Numbered from the stretch's first letter, positions 1 to 8,212 are shown. The stretch: DNA of 21,595 nt from Aalborgiella sp031422495 (GCA_031422495.1 JANPLX010000083.1:1-21595), one strand, 5' to 3'. Translations and numbers: made by a program. The notes: generated from the sequence alone by a model not told the origin.

Positions 1-96
1 ACCGAATTCGCCTTCACCCCCAAGCGCCACATGCTGGTGACGTACAACACGCTGCCGCATTTAGAGGAGTTGCCGGATTGGGTGACGTATGCGTGA
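1..96 (+). CDS. C-terminal end of an unidentified protein (5' truncated by window edge)
   Basis: The first 96 bases read as 31 open codons in frame 1, ending in TGA at 94-96; the gene begins before the window. The visible tail contains FTPKRHMLVTYNTLPHLEEL and ends in DWVTYA. I do not recognise the family from this tail, and no catalytic motif is visible. It is called as coding because the frame is open from the edge, its codon use matches the neighbours, and it stops just before the converging gene at 103-300, with 6 bases between the two ends. The product cannot be named from this fragment. Confidence 0.5.
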   Translation, partial: TEFAFTPKRHMLVTYNTLPHLEELPDWVTYA

Positions 97-102
97 TGTT
101 CT

Positions 103-300
103 TTATCCCTGCCAAACGCCAAAACCTTTGGCCTGAAGCGCAATCGCCAATTCGATTTCCATAACCTGCGCAGCCTTGTACGACATGGGGTTGCAGCGGC
201 GGAATTTACCGCTGTTCCACACGCGGTCGTCTAGCTCGACGACGTAGACGTTGTAGTGGTGGCTTTTGGGTAGATTTGCAAGACGTTTCGGTTTTTCCAC
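103..300 (-). CDS. Short hypothetical protein, probably an internally deleted member of a conserved family
   Basis: Leftward ORF of 65 codons with a GTG start at 300 and no good ribosome binding site. The N-terminal half contains HHYNVYVVELDDRVW and the C-terminal half contains EIELAIALQAKGFGVWQG. From memory, these are the two ends of a proteobacterial protein of roughly 110-130 residues whose middle carries a segment like KPCVYVGMTG, reminiscent of a GIY-YIG-type fold. Here the ends are joined directly at FRRCNPMSY (residues 33-41) and the middle is absent, so this is probably an in-frame deletion remnant. The family recollection is not verified by any search. Whether the short product is made or functional cannot be told. 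Confidence 0.45.
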   Translation of the reverse strand: MEKPKRLANLPKSHHYNVYVVELDDRVWNSGKFRRCNPMSYKAAQVMEIELAIALQAKGFGVWQG

Positions 301-319
301 AGCTTAAATAAACTTGGCG

Positions 320-628
320 TCAAAACTTTTCAGGCCGTAAAACTTCTACGTCTTGTATGAATGAAACCATGGCGTAGTTTGCGTAATAGTGCGTTTGCAA
401 ATATTTCACTGCCGATTCTGCAAGTGCGCGGTTGCATATCACCTCAATACGTATATTGGCGGCTTCCTTCCAAGCAGCATCACGTACGCCGCGACTGCCA
501 CGACCGCGGGCATCAGACACGGTGTAACCATTGACACCAAGTTTGTTCAAATCATTGAGCAACGCGTCTTCAATAACGGCTTCGGTGATGACCGTCAGCA
601 GCGTTCTTCTCTCGTGTATTTCTGTCAT
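320..628 (-). CDS. sbtB: SbtB-like PII-family signalling protein
   Basis: 102-residue small trimer-type PII relative, the usual partner of the bicarbonate permease SbtA encoded just upstream. The frame is open to 661, but the ATG at 628 is preferred: it has AGGATAA just upstream and sits 5 bases after the sbtA stop. The run GYTVSDARGRGSRGVR (about residues 34-49) corresponds to the beta-strand and start of the T-loop seen in SbtB proteins, and the end (VSFIQDVEVLRPEKF) matches the final PII strand. SbtB proteins bind adenine nucleotides including cAMP and regulate SbtA. No C-terminal cysteine pair is present, so the redox 'R-loop' of some cyanobacterial SbtBs is missing. It is the last gene of the 3185-320 operon. 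Confidence 0.82.
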   Translation of the reverse strand: MTEIHERRTLLTVITEAVIEDALLNDLNKLGVNGYTVSDARGRGSRGVRDAAWKEAANIRIEVICNRALAESAVKYLQTHYYANYAMVSFIQDVEVLRPEKF

Positions 629-633
629 ATAAA

Positions 634-1566
634 TTATCCTAAAAACTTGGTAGCTAGCCAATAGTAAAGTGGTATACCCAGCAATATATTGAACGGAAAA
701 GTAACGCCAAGCACCACACCAAGTGACAAGCCCGGATTGGCCTCTGGCAGCGCTAATCGCATAGCTGCTGGCACGGCAATGTAAGATGCGCTAGCAGCTA
801 AAGTGGCTAGCAAGGTCGTGCCGCCAACTGATAAATTTAAAACCATACCGCATGCAAGCCCAAGTGCGGCCGACACAAGCGGCATGCAAATTCCAAAAAT
901 GACAATGAAAAATCCGCGCTTTCTAAGCTCAGTGGTTTGCCTGGCAACGATGAGCCCCATTTCTAACAAAAAGAGGGCGAGCGCACCTTTGAACAAGTCA
1001 TAGAATAAATTTTTGATCGGCTCTAAACCTAAAGGCCCAGCCGCCCAGCCGATAGCCATGCCGCCCAGCAGAAGTGTCACGCCTTTGCCTAAAAAACTTT
1101 CGTGAGCGAGAACGCCCCAGCGCGTATCTTTACCAACGCCACGCGCTATCACGATACCAACGATGATGGCAGGTACCTCCATCACTGTGAGGAAAATCGC
1201 TAATTGCGGCTCAAAAGAAATACTGCGCGTGGTAAGCCAGTTACTACCTACGGCATAAGTTGCAACACTGACTGAGCCATAATGCGCAGCTGTTGAGGCT
1301 GCATCTGCTTTGCTTAATCGCCCCACAAATCGTAAAACAGCATAGGCAATAAAGGTTAGCATCACGCCGAGCAAGATCACGGCACCAAGCTGTGGCAAAA
1401 GCGGTTTTAAGGCCTGTTGCGCCAAACCTTCGCCACCTTTGAGGCCAATCGTCAGAAGTAAAACAAGCGAAAGCGAGTCGTACAAAGCAGAAGGAAGCTT
1501 GAGGTCAGCTCGCAAAAGACCAGCCAGCAAGCCGAAAATGAAAAACAAGATGACAACATCAATCAT
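634..1566 (-). CDS. sbtA: Sodium-dependent bicarbonate permease, SbtA family
   Basis: 310-residue inner-membrane protein with about ten hydrophobic segments, starting directly with a membrane helix (MIDVVILFFIFGLLAGLL). It carries features of the SbtA/DUF897 permeases: LPSALYDSLSLVLLLTIGLK near residues 25-44, AHYGSVSVATYAVG around 93-106, and LLEMGLIVARQ around 200. SbtA imports bicarbonate with sodium and is controlled by SbtB, which is encoded 5 bases downstream. The start ATG overlaps the stop of the upstream radical SAM gene in an ATGA arrangement, so the two are probably translationally coupled. In a heterotroph it may supply bicarbonate to carboxylases; that role is inferred. Confidence 0.88.
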   Translation of the reverse strand: MIDVVILFFIFGLLAGLLRADLKLPSALYDSLSLVLLLTIGLKGGEGLAQQALKPLLPQLGAVILLGVMLTFIAYAVLRFVGRLSKADAASTAAHYGSVSVATYAVGSNWLTTRSISFEPQLAIFLTVMEVPAIIVGIVIARGVGKDTRWGVLAHESFLGKGVTLLLGGMAIGWAAGPLGLEPIKNLFYDLFKGALALFLLEMGLIVARQTTELRKRGFFIVIFGICMPLVSAALGLACGMVLNLSVGGTTLLATLAASASYIAVPAAMRLALPEANPGLSLGVVLGVTFPFNILLGIPLYYWLATKFLG

Positions 1567-3185
1567 GGGCTGGCCTCTGTGACTTCATCATTTTCTGGAT
1601 GGATAGTATTTTGCAATAGATGCTGTGTTTGTCGTTGACTCAACTGTTTGCTAGCTTTGATTATAGGTATCGGCAACCTAGGAATCAAACTGCGCAAAAC
1701 ATCAGGCCGCGCACGCGCGCCGCTGGCGATGTAGTCGGCTAGCAGGGTTTTGGTGACGAGTTGAGTGTCGAATTGGCGAACGTCGATGAGATAAGCGTGA
1801 AGCGCATCAACCAAATTTTCGGGCGTGATACCGCTTGTTTTTCCAATGGTTTTGGGGGATGTTTCCCAAAGCCAATCGCTGAAAGTCATAAAAGCTTTGA
1901 AAGGTGATTTCGCATCAAGCAATAACCCCATCGCTTGCCCAAAGCGCCCTGAATTAGCAACCAAATCCCAGTAGCGAGCCAGCCTTGCGAATCGCTGCAT
2001 ATCCGTAGCACTGACGACGTTTGTTTGCTGAATTTGATACGGTGGCAGGGCGTCGTAGACCATGCCGTGTTCGACCGTGTGCCGCGCTATCGGCGTGCCG
2101 CGCAGGCGCTTCAAAATACCGAGTTGGATTTCGTGCGGTTTGATGGCGAATAGGCGATCGAAGCCTTCGCCGAAGCTTTGCAAACTCTCGCCCGGTAGGC
2201 CAAAAATCAAATCGGTGTGCAAATGTGCATTTGATTCGTTGACCAGCCAGCCGAGGTTAGCCACGGTTTTGTCGTTGTCTTGACGGCGGGAGATGCGTTG
2301 CTGCACTTCGACGTTGAAGCTTTGAATGCCGACCTCAAACTGCAACACGCCCGGTGGGAATTGGGCGATCATGTCTTTGAGGCGATCTGGCAGGTGGTCG
2401 GGAATCACCTCAAAGTGTACGAACAAGTCTGAGCTGAGGCGATCCAAAAAGAACTGCAAAATCCGCACTGAGGCGTCGATTTTGAGGTTGAAGGTTCTGT
2501 CCACAAACTTGAAATTGCGCGCACCACGGTTATAGAGCGTCTCTAATTCAGCTAAAAACAGTTCCAAATCAAACGCCCAAGCGGTTTTGTCGAGTGAGCT
2601 GAGGCAAAACTCACACTTGAAAGGGCAACCGCGAGAGGCTTCGACATACAAGAGGCGGTGCGCTAAGTCATCATCGGTGTACAAATCGTAGGGCAAGACG
2701 ATCTCATTTAGTGGCGGTTGCTCGCCACCGATGACTTTCATCAGCGGTTTTGGGCCGTGCATCAAGGCTTGGCAGAGTTTGGGAAAACTCACATCACCCC
2801 AGCCGGTGATGACGTGGTCGCTGAGGTGAACAATCTCTTGCTCCAACGTCTCATGACTCACTTCTGGGCCGCCTAGGATGATTTTGATGTCTGGGCGCTG
2901 TGTTTTGAGCAGTTTGACCAAGGCACAGGTTGGTACCACGTTCCAGATATAAACCCCAAAACCGATGATTTTAGGGTTCAAAACGATCAATTCAGCGGCT
3001 AATTCCTCAGTTTTGCGGTTGATGGTGAATTCACACAACGCAGTTGTAGGCTGCAAATCGCCCATATTTGCCAGCAAATAGCGCAAACCAAGCGAGGCAT
3101 GGATGTACTTGGCGTTGAGCGTGCACAACACGATATCGGTTGTTAAATGAGGCAGTGAAGCAGCGGGCGCGGTGAAATCAGACAT
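1563..3185 (-). CDS. B12-binding-domain radical SAM protein (DUF4080 type)
   Basis: 540-residue cytosolic radical SAM enzyme. An N-terminal Rossmann-like cobalamin-binding domain (TDIVLCTLNAKYIHASLGL, then IILGGPEVSHE) is followed by the radical SAM core with the cluster motif CPFKCEFC, cysteines at residues 187, 191 and 194. A C-terminal region of roughly 160 residues resembles DUF4080. The substrate is unknown for this family. The frame is open to a TTG at 3209, but the ATG at 3185 is preferred because homologues start close to TDIVLCTLNA; its purine-rich AGAGGG lies unusually close to the ATG. Its stop overlaps the sbtA start by four bases, so it is the first gene of a three-gene operon. 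It is divergent from the DUF1566 gene at 3236, leaving about 50 bases for both promoters. Confidence 0.85.
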   Translation of the reverse strand: MSDFTAPAASLPHLTTDIVLCTLNAKYIHASLGLRYLLANMGDLQPTTALCEFTINRKTEELAAELIVLNPKIIGFGVYIWNVVPTCALVKLLKTQRPDIKIILGGPEVSHETLEQEIVHLSDHVITGWGDVSFPKLCQALMHGPKPLMKVIGGEQPPLNEIVLPYDLYTDDDLAHRLLYVEASRGCPFKCEFCLSSLDKTAWAFDLELFLAELETLYNRGARNFKFVDRTFNLKIDASVRILQFFLDRLSSDLFVHFEVIPDHLPDRLKDMIAQFPPGVLQFEVGIQSFNVEVQQRISRRQDNDKTVANLGWLVNESNAHLHTDLIFGLPGESLQSFGEGFDRLFAIKPHEIQLGILKRLRGTPIARHTVEHGMVYDALPPYQIQQTNVVSATDMQRFARLARYWDLVANSGRFGQAMGLLLDAKSPFKAFMTFSDWLWETSPKTIGKTSGITPENLVDALHAYLIDVRQFDTQLVTKTLLADYIASGARARPDVLRSLIPRLPIPIIKASKQLSQRQTQHLLQNTIHPENDEVTEASP

Positions 3186-3235
3186 CCCTCTATTATGATG
3201 ATAAGACAAGTAGTCAAAACGGACGGAGTGAAGTG

Positions 3236-4156
3236 ATGGATGCGGCGGATACAGGGCTCACAGTGGCGCAATACGAAGAGATGAAGCAAGGCTACGCTGC
3301 GCTATGGGCGTTGGTGCTCAAAAACCGCGCTTGCCTAGAACGTTTGCTTAGTTTAAACCGCGAAGTTAATACCATTTTGTCACTCAAAGTTTGGGACCAC
3401 TGGATCGATTTCCCAGTACTCTTGGCCAAATATGAGCCCGCTTTAGACGAGGCGTCCGCGTTTTTGCAAGAATTGGATGCAGTGGTTGAACAAAATGACG
3501 TTCATCAACTCGACTTGATGACTTACGGACAACAATTACTGCTTGAAATGAAGTCAAGCAACATCAAGCTCTTGGTCGCCAAATTCCGTAAGCTTGCACA
3601 AATCACGCAAAAGCAAGTGGATTCAGAGCATGCTACAAGACTTCTGGCGCAAATCGAAGCTGAAAACCGCCAATCGCTGCGCAACCAAGCCACCCGCGCT
3701 GGCTATATACCGAATGGCGATGGCACAGTCACAGACACGCAAACACAGCTGATGTGGATGCAATGCGCCGAAGGGCAAGAAGGCCCGCAGTGTGAGGGGC
3801 AGGTGCTGCTCTACACATGGGATTCGGCCATGGGTGTTCCTACAAAATTGAACGAGCGCGCAGGCTTTGCTGGCTACACCGATTGGCGGCTACCCACTGC
3901 AGTAGAGCTGCAAAGCTTGGTTCGCACAGATTCGCACCCCACCATCTGCAACGAAGCCTTTCCCAACGCATCGGTGACCTTGATTTGGTCTTCTACACTG
4001 GAGCGAGAGGATGCTCGCGAGGCGTGGAATGTGTATTTCGGCACCGGTAGCATGGGCAGCAATGATCGCGATAATCACTATGCAGTGCGCTTGGTGCGCA
4101 CGGCTTTGCAAGATAAGGCTGTAATAATTGTCGATACGAAGCGACAAAAAGGCTGA
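3236..4156 (+). CDS. DUF1566 (Lcl C-terminal type) domain protein
   Basis: 306-residue protein in two parts. Residues about 1-155 are predicted helical with no signal peptide, and I do not recognise that domain. Residues about 160-295 form a DUF1566 domain: GYIPNGDGTVTDTQTQLMWM, then GYTDWRLPTAVELQSL and a closing YAVRLVRT. DUF1566 is related to the formylglycine-generating-enzyme/C-type-lectin fold; its function in bacteria is mostly unknown and it is often found in surface or effector proteins. GTG at 3233 is also possible, but ATG 3236 has GGAG about seven bases upstream. The gene stands alone, divergent from the radical SAM gene and 55 bases before dsbD. With no secretion signal, a cytoplasmic location is the default reading. 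Confidence 0.7.
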   Translation: MDAADTGLTVAQYEEMKQGYAALWALVLKNRACLERLLSLNREVNTILSLKVWDHWIDFPVLLAKYEPALDEASAFLQELDAVVEQNDVHQLDLMTYGQQLLLEMKSSNIKLLVAKFRKLAQITQKQVDSEHATRLLAQIEAENRQSLRNQATRAGYIPNGDGTVTDTQTQLMWMQCAEGQEGPQCEGQVLLYTWDSAMGVPTKLNERAGFAGYTDWRLPTAVELQSLVRTDSHPTICNEAFPNASVTLIWSSTLEREDAREAWNVYFGTGSMGSNDRDNHYAVRLVRTALQDKAVIIVDTKRQKG

Positions 4157-4211
4157 ACTTAGCTGCCTCGTGCGCCTCTTAGCACTATATGTTGATATCT
4201 AAAAAATACTT

Positions 4212-6431
4212 TTGAATACCTTAATAACCATAACAAGCGCTATATTATTTGTAGCTATACAAGCAATAAATACGCCGGCTAATGCTCAATTTGCTGCCAA
4301 AAATGCATCAAAAGAAATTGTAACAACAGAACGCGCCCGCGCAGAGCTGATGGCGTATGCGCCGCAAGGTGTGACGGTAAGTTTGGACGACAAAATCACG
4401 CCAAACACGGTTTGGGTCGGTTTGCAGCTGGCGCATCAGCCACTTTGGCACACCTATTGGAAGAATTCTGGCGATTCTGGCCTGCCCACGCAGCTGATGT
4501 GGACGCTGCCCGTGGGCGTGATGGCTGGCGATATTGCTTGGCCCGCGCCTAAAAAAATAAAAATTGGCAGTCTGACGAATTTTGGCTACGAAGGAACAGT
4601 CTTGTTGGCGGTGCCGCTGATAATCACCCCAGCGTTCAAGCCATCGTTGCTCAACAGCAATTTAGACATCAAACTCAAAGCACAGTGGCTGATTTGCAAA
4701 GAAGAATGCATTCCGGAAGAAGGCGAATTTGCGCTGAGTATCCCGACCAAAGGCTCAACTGCTATCCATACCGCAGCATTTGAAGCGGCATGGAAGGCGC
4801 AACCCAAGCCATTGGTGGGTGATGTGGGCGGTGGTATGCTGACCAGCCGAGCGCAGATTGATGGTAATGAGTTGAAGTTTGAGCTGCAAGGTTTGCCGGC
4901 CGAGTTACGCGGAAAAACGCTAGATTTTTACCCTGAAACGGCTGAAGTCATAGAAAACAGCGCCCCCGGGAAGCAGGAATGGCAAGGCGCGGTGTGGCAG
5001 CTGAGTTTGCCACTGTCCAGCCAGCGCAGCCAAAGCCCAGCGGTCATGCCGTTGGTGCTTAAAGTTGGTGAACAATCTTGGCGTACAGAAGTTGCCGTGC
5101 AAGGCGTGTGGCCCAAAGTGGCCGCTGCAGCGACTGTTTCACCAGGCCTCGCGGCTGCGTTGGCTGAAAACAAGGCGGCTGTGCCAAATGCCAATTTAAC
5201 CGCTGCACCTGTTAATTTGACCCTGATTGCCGCTTTGCTGGGTGCGCTGTTGGGTGGTTTGATTTTGAACCTGATGCCCTGCGTTTTCCCCGTCTTGGCG
5301 CTCAAAGTGGTGGGTTTCACGAAGCATGCCAGTGATGACAAAGCGCATCGCAGAAGCGGCATCGCATACTTTGCCGGCGTCGTGCTGTCCTTTGTGGCCT
5401 TGGGTGCGGTCTTTTTAGCGCTGCGGGCGGCAGGCGAGCAGCTTGGGTGGGGCTTTCAGCTGCAAAACCCGTTGGTGGTGGCCGGTCTGGCGGTGTTGTT
5501 CACGGTGTTGGGTATGAATTTGGCGGGGCTGTTTGAGTTTGGCAGCGTGTTGCCGTCGAGTGTGGCAGCTGCACGGGCGAAGAATCCGACAGTTGATTCG
5601 TTTTTGTCGGGCGTGTTGGCTGTAGCCGTGGCTTCGCCCTGCACAGCGCCGTTCATGGGTGCCTCGCTGGGTTTTGCTTTGGGTTTGCCAGCGTGGGAAG
5701 CCTTGTTGATTTTTGCCGCCATTGGCGTAGGTATGGCGCTGCCGTACGTGGCGGCCAGCTTTATTCCCGCCGTGGCACGCGCTTTGCCCAAGCCGGGTGC
5801 GTGGATGGACACGTTTAAAAAGTTCATGGCTTTCCCCATGTTTGCCACCGTGGTTTGGCTGGTGTGGGTGCTCGGGCAGCAAAGCGGCATTGACGGTGCC
5901 GGCGCACTCTTGGCGATTCTGCTGATGCTGTGCATGCTGCTGTGGGCGCTGAGCTTGCACGGCAAGTCAAAGTTTTATTTTGCTACTATTTCAATAGCAG
6001 TATTAGCATATATCACGCCGGCTATAGGTGTAAATATCATCAAAAATGTAGGTATTCCAGCCGCTTCATCACAAACGGGTGACATAACGGGTGAACGATG
6101 GCAAGCATGGGAACCGGGGCGTGTGGATCAGCTATTAGCCAAAGGTCAACCCGTCTTCGTCGACTTCACCGCCGCGTGGTGCGTGACCTGCCAATTCAAC
6201 AAAAAATCCACGTTGTCCAAGCCCGAATTGCTCGCTGAGTTTGATGCCAAAAAAGTGCAATTGCTACGCGCCGATTGGACGCGGCGCGACCCCGCCATAG
6301 GTGCTGCGTTACGCGACTTGGGCCGCAGCGGCGTGCCCGTTTATGTGCTCTACGCCCCCGGCAAAGCGCCACAAGTATTGTCTGAAATCATCAGTGTGGA
6401 TGATGTGCGTGCTGCGCTAGGAAAAATTTAA
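4212..6431 (+). CDS. dsbD: DsbD/ScsB-family protein-disulfide reductase (cytochrome c biogenesis type)
   Basis: 739-residue inner-membrane protein that carries electrons from cytoplasmic thioredoxin to periplasmic thiol proteins. Order: signal peptide 1-25 ending ANA, a periplasmic N-terminal domain with cysteines 162 and 166 (CKEEC), a membrane domain from about 335 to 620 with the paired helix cysteines C357 (LMPCVFP) and C477 (SPCTAP), and a C-terminal thioredoxin domain with C657-V-T-C660 (FTAAWCVTCQ). The CxxxC N-terminal domain is closer to ScsB-type than to the E. coli DsbD alpha domain. The only plausible start is a TTG with no clear ribosome binding site. Residues 9-24 of the signal peptide and 590-605 of the last membrane helix/linker are encoded by two copies of a dispersed repeat. 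A CoA-binding protein gene follows after 23 bases. Confidence 0.88.
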   Translation: MNTLITITSAILFVAIQAINTPANAQFAAKNASKEIVTTERARAELMAYAPQGVTVSLDDKITPNTVWVGLQLAHQPLWHTYWKNSGDSGLPTQLMWTLPVGVMAGDIAWPAPKKIKIGSLTNFGYEGTVLLAVPLIITPAFKPSLLNSNLDIKLKAQWLICKEECIPEEGEFALSIPTKGSTAIHTAAFEAAWKAQPKPLVGDVGGGMLTSRAQIDGNELKFELQGLPAELRGKTLDFYPETAEVIENSAPGKQEWQGAVWQLSLPLSSQRSQSPAVMPLVLKVGEQSWRTEVAVQGVWPKVAAAATVSPGLAAALAENKAAVPNANLTAAPVNLTLIAALLGALLGGLILNLMPCVFPVLALKVVGFTKHASDDKAHRRSGIAYFAGVVLSFVALGAVFLALRAAGEQLGWGFQLQNPLVVAGLAVLFTVLGMNLAGLFEFGSVLPSSVAAARAKNPTVDSFLSGVLAVAVASPCTAPFMGASLGFALGLPAWEALLIFAAIGVGMALPYVAASFIPAVARALPKPGAWMDTFKKFMAFPMFATVVWLVWVLGQQSGIDGAGALLAILLMLCMLLWALSLHGKSKFYFATISIAVLAYITPAIGVNIIKNVGIPAASSQTGDITGERWQAWEPGRVDQLLAKGQPVFVDFTAAWCVTCQFNKKSTLSKPELLAEFDAKKVQLLRADWTRRDPAIGAALRDLGRSGVPVYVLYAPGKAPQVLSEIISVDDVRAALGKI
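4236..4286 (+). repeat. Dispersed in-frame coding repeat, copy 1 (dsbD signal peptide)
   Basis: AT-rich segment that aligns without gaps, codon for codon over 16 codons, with 5979-6026 and with the reverse strand of 20787-20834. Shared blocks are GCT at codon 2, GTAGCTATACA (copy 3: ATAGCTATACA) in the middle, and AATACGCCGGCTAA at the end. Here it encodes residues 9-24, SAILFVAIQAINTPAN, so it supplies most of the signal-peptide core and leads into the probable cleavage site. Confidence 0.6.
5979..6026 (+). repeat. Dispersed in-frame coding repeat, copy 2 (dsbD linker)
   Basis: Sixteen-codon AT-rich segment beginning TTTTGCTACTATTT (with the preceding T) and ending ACGCCGGCTATA. It aligns without gaps to copies 1 and 3, in the same reading frame. 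It encodes FATISIAVLAYITPAI at the end of the membrane domain, just before the linker to the thioredoxin domain. Its base composition is clearly more AT-rich than the flanking dsbD sequence. Confidence 0.6.
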
Positions 6432-6454
6432 AAGAATTTCAGAAAACTTTAAAT

Positions 6455-6886
6455 ATGAATCAATCAGACATTCTTCACATCCTAAAAACCTGCAAAACCA
6501 TCGCTGTGGTCGGTTTGTCCCCCAAAGTGCACCGAGACAGTTACGAGGTGGCCGAGTACATGCAGTCGCAGGGCTACAGAATCATGCCCATCAACCCCGT
6601 GGCGGCAGCGTCAAACGAGCTGATTTTGGGCGAGAAGGTCTATTCCACCTTGTTAGAGGCCGCAAAGGTCGAAAAAATCGACTTGGTCGATTGCTTTCGT
6701 AACAGCGAAGATATTCCACCGATTGCCACGGAAGCGGTGCAAATCAAAGCGAAAGTGCTGTGGATGCAGCTGGGGATTGACAACGAAAGCGCTAAAGCCG
6801 AAGCAGAAGCCGCAGGCTTGGCGGTGGTTGAAAACCGGTGCTTGCTGATTGAGCATCGCCGCGTTAAACACTTGCTGAATACCTGA
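6455..6886 (+). CDS. CoA-binding protein (YccU-like, CoA_binding_2)
   Basis: 143-residue cytosolic protein of the small CoA-binding (YccU-like) family. The Rossmann-like start is CKTIAVVGLSPKVHRDSYEV (about residues 13-32), followed by GYRIMPINPV and the late motif VLWMQLGI with VENRCLLIEH near the end. Length and layout match complete family members. Family members bind coenzyme A, but their cellular role is not settled. The ATG at 6455 follows an A-rich stretch with no strong ribosome binding site. It lies 23 bases after dsbD and 33 bases before hemE, all rightward, so the three genes may be cotranscribed. Confidence 0.85.
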   Translation: MNQSDILHILKTCKTIAVVGLSPKVHRDSYEVAEYMQSQGYRIMPINPVAAASNELILGEKVYSTLLEAAKVEKIDLVDCFRNSEDIPPIATEAVQIKAKVLWMQLGIDNESAKAEAEAAGLAVVENRCLLIEHRRVKHLLNT

Positions 6887-6919
6887 TAAGTACTTGAAAT
6901 TGCCTGAGATAATGAGGTT

Positions 6920-8086
6920 ATGACTTCAATTACTTCACCGCTGCACGATTTCAGCCACGTACAAAACCCAACTTTCCTTCAGGCCTGCATGCGCCAAGCC
7001 TCTGACCACACGCCGGTGTGGCTGATGCGCCAAGCAGGCCGCTATTTACCCGAATACCGCGAAACCCGCGCCAAAGCCGGTAGTTTTATGGGGCTGGCGA
7101 CGAATAGGGATTACGCGACCGAAGTAACTCTGCAGCCGCTGGCACGCTACAAGTTGGATGCGGCTATTTTGTTCAGCGATATTTTGACAATTCCAGACGC
7201 AATGGGCCTAGGCCTCAGCTTTGCTTTAGGTGAGGGTCCTAAATTTGCCCATAATGTGCGCGACGAAGCCGCCGTAGCCAAGCTGGCTGTGCCGGACATG
7301 GACAAGCTGCGCTACGTGTTTGATGCCGTATCGTCAATCCGCAAAGCGCTGACGGGGGCGGACGGGCGCGGAAGCGTGCCTTTGATCGGTTTTTCGGGCA
7401 GCCCGTGGACACTAGCGTGTTATATGGCTGAGGGCGCGGGGTCTGACGACTACCGCCATGTCAAAACCCTGATGTACAGCCGCCCAGACTTGATGCACCG
7501 CATGCTGGCGATCAACGCAGACTCCGTAGCCTTGTATCTGAACACCCAAATCGACGCTGGCGCGCAAGCGGTGATGATTTTTGACAGCTGGGGCGGCGTG
7601 CTGGCTGATGGCGCGTTTCAAGAATTCAGTTTGGCTTATACCAAGCGCGTGCTTGCTCAATTAAAACGCACACACAACGGCAAAGCAGATGGCATCGTCA
7701 TCCCGCGCATCGTGTTTACCAAAGGTGGCGCGCTGTGGTTGGACGAGATGGGTGGGTTAGATTGCGACGTGCTGGGGCTGGATTGGACGGCGAATTTGAC
7801 CAAAGCCCGTGCCATGGTTGGTGGGACTGTCGGCGGGGCTGGCAAAGCGCTGCAGGGTAATATCGACCCGAACGTTCTGTTTGCCACCCCAAGCGTAATT
7901 CAAGCCGAAGTTGCCAAAGTGTTAAACAGCTTCGGCCAGCCACACACTGACAAAACCACCACCGGTGCTACACATATTTTTAACCTCGGCCACGGAATCA
8001 GCCAGTTCACACCACCTGAAAATGTAGCAGTGCTGGTGGATGCGGTGCATGAACAGTCAATCAAACAACGTTCAGCACAAAAATAG
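6920..8086 (+). CDS. hemE: Uroporphyrinogen decarboxylase
   Basis: 388-residue HemE, which decarboxylates the four acetate side chains of uroporphyrinogen III to give coproporphyrinogen III in haem synthesis; cytosolic homodimer. Diagnostic runs are present: WLMRQAGRYLPEYR near residue 35 (the arginine-rich substrate site), ILFSDILTIPDAMGLGL with the catalytic aspartate, GFSGSPWTLACYM, VMIFDSWGGVL and, near the C-terminus, FNLGHGISQFTPPENV. Full length for the family. The ATG at 6920 is the first good start; the Shine-Dalgarno match (TGAGG) is close to it. It is followed by a 290-base non-coding gap. Confidence 0.97.
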   Translation: MTSITSPLHDFSHVQNPTFLQACMRQASDHTPVWLMRQAGRYLPEYRETRAKAGSFMGLATNRDYATEVTLQPLARYKLDAAILFSDILTIPDAMGLGLSFALGEGPKFAHNVRDEAAVAKLAVPDMDKLRYVFDAVSSIRKALTGADGRGSVPLIGFSGSPWTLACYMAEGAGSDDYRHVKTLMYSRPDLMHRMLAINADSVALYLNTQIDAGAQAVMIFDSWGGVLADGAFQEFSLAYTKRVLAQLKRTHNGKADGIVIPRIVFTKGGALWLDEMGGLDCDVLGLDWTANLTKARAMVGGTVGGAGKALQGNIDPNVLFATPSVIQAEVAKVLNSFGQPHTDKTTTGATHIFNLGHGISQFTPPENVAVLVDAVHEQSIKQRSAQK

Positions 8087-8164
8087 AGAAAATTCAAAAT
8101 ATTTTTATCGACTTATTAACAAAAAATGCTGCCCCGCAGCAAATATGTCAAAACTGTCACAATC

Positions 8165-8212
8165 TTTGCTATCAAACAAATAGCATTCGTAAGCTGTTGA
8201 TTTATAAGGGTT
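8165..8212 (+). repeat. Possible degenerate, non-coding copy of the dispersed repeat
   Basis: The first 20 bases, TTTGCTATCAAACAAATAGC, follow the same pattern as the start of copies 2 and 3 (TTTGCTAT, short A/T spacer, ATAGC). Similarity fades in the second half, apart from an AGC and a late TA/GG region. It would be the only copy here outside a gene, and it contains stop codons in the coding frame of the others. Confidence 0.3.

Noticed and set aside
1640..1672. Further copy of the dispersed repeat at the end of the radical SAM gene
   Set aside because: Only short words such as GCTAGC and ATAATCAAAGC match; the codon-by-codon alignment seen in the three accepted copies does not hold.
5415..5965. 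Long minus-strand open frames inside dsbD (169-181 codons)
   Set aside because: They lie wholly antisense to the well-supported membrane and linker part of dsbD. Their products are rich in Q, H, R or A with no recognisable domain, as expected for shadow frames.
8127..8141. GCTGC-CCC-GCAGC hairpin after hemE as a rho-independent terminator
   Set aside because: The stem is only six pairs with a three-base loop and no T-tract follows on the + strand. The A-run before it would serve a leftward transcript, and no leftward gene lies here.
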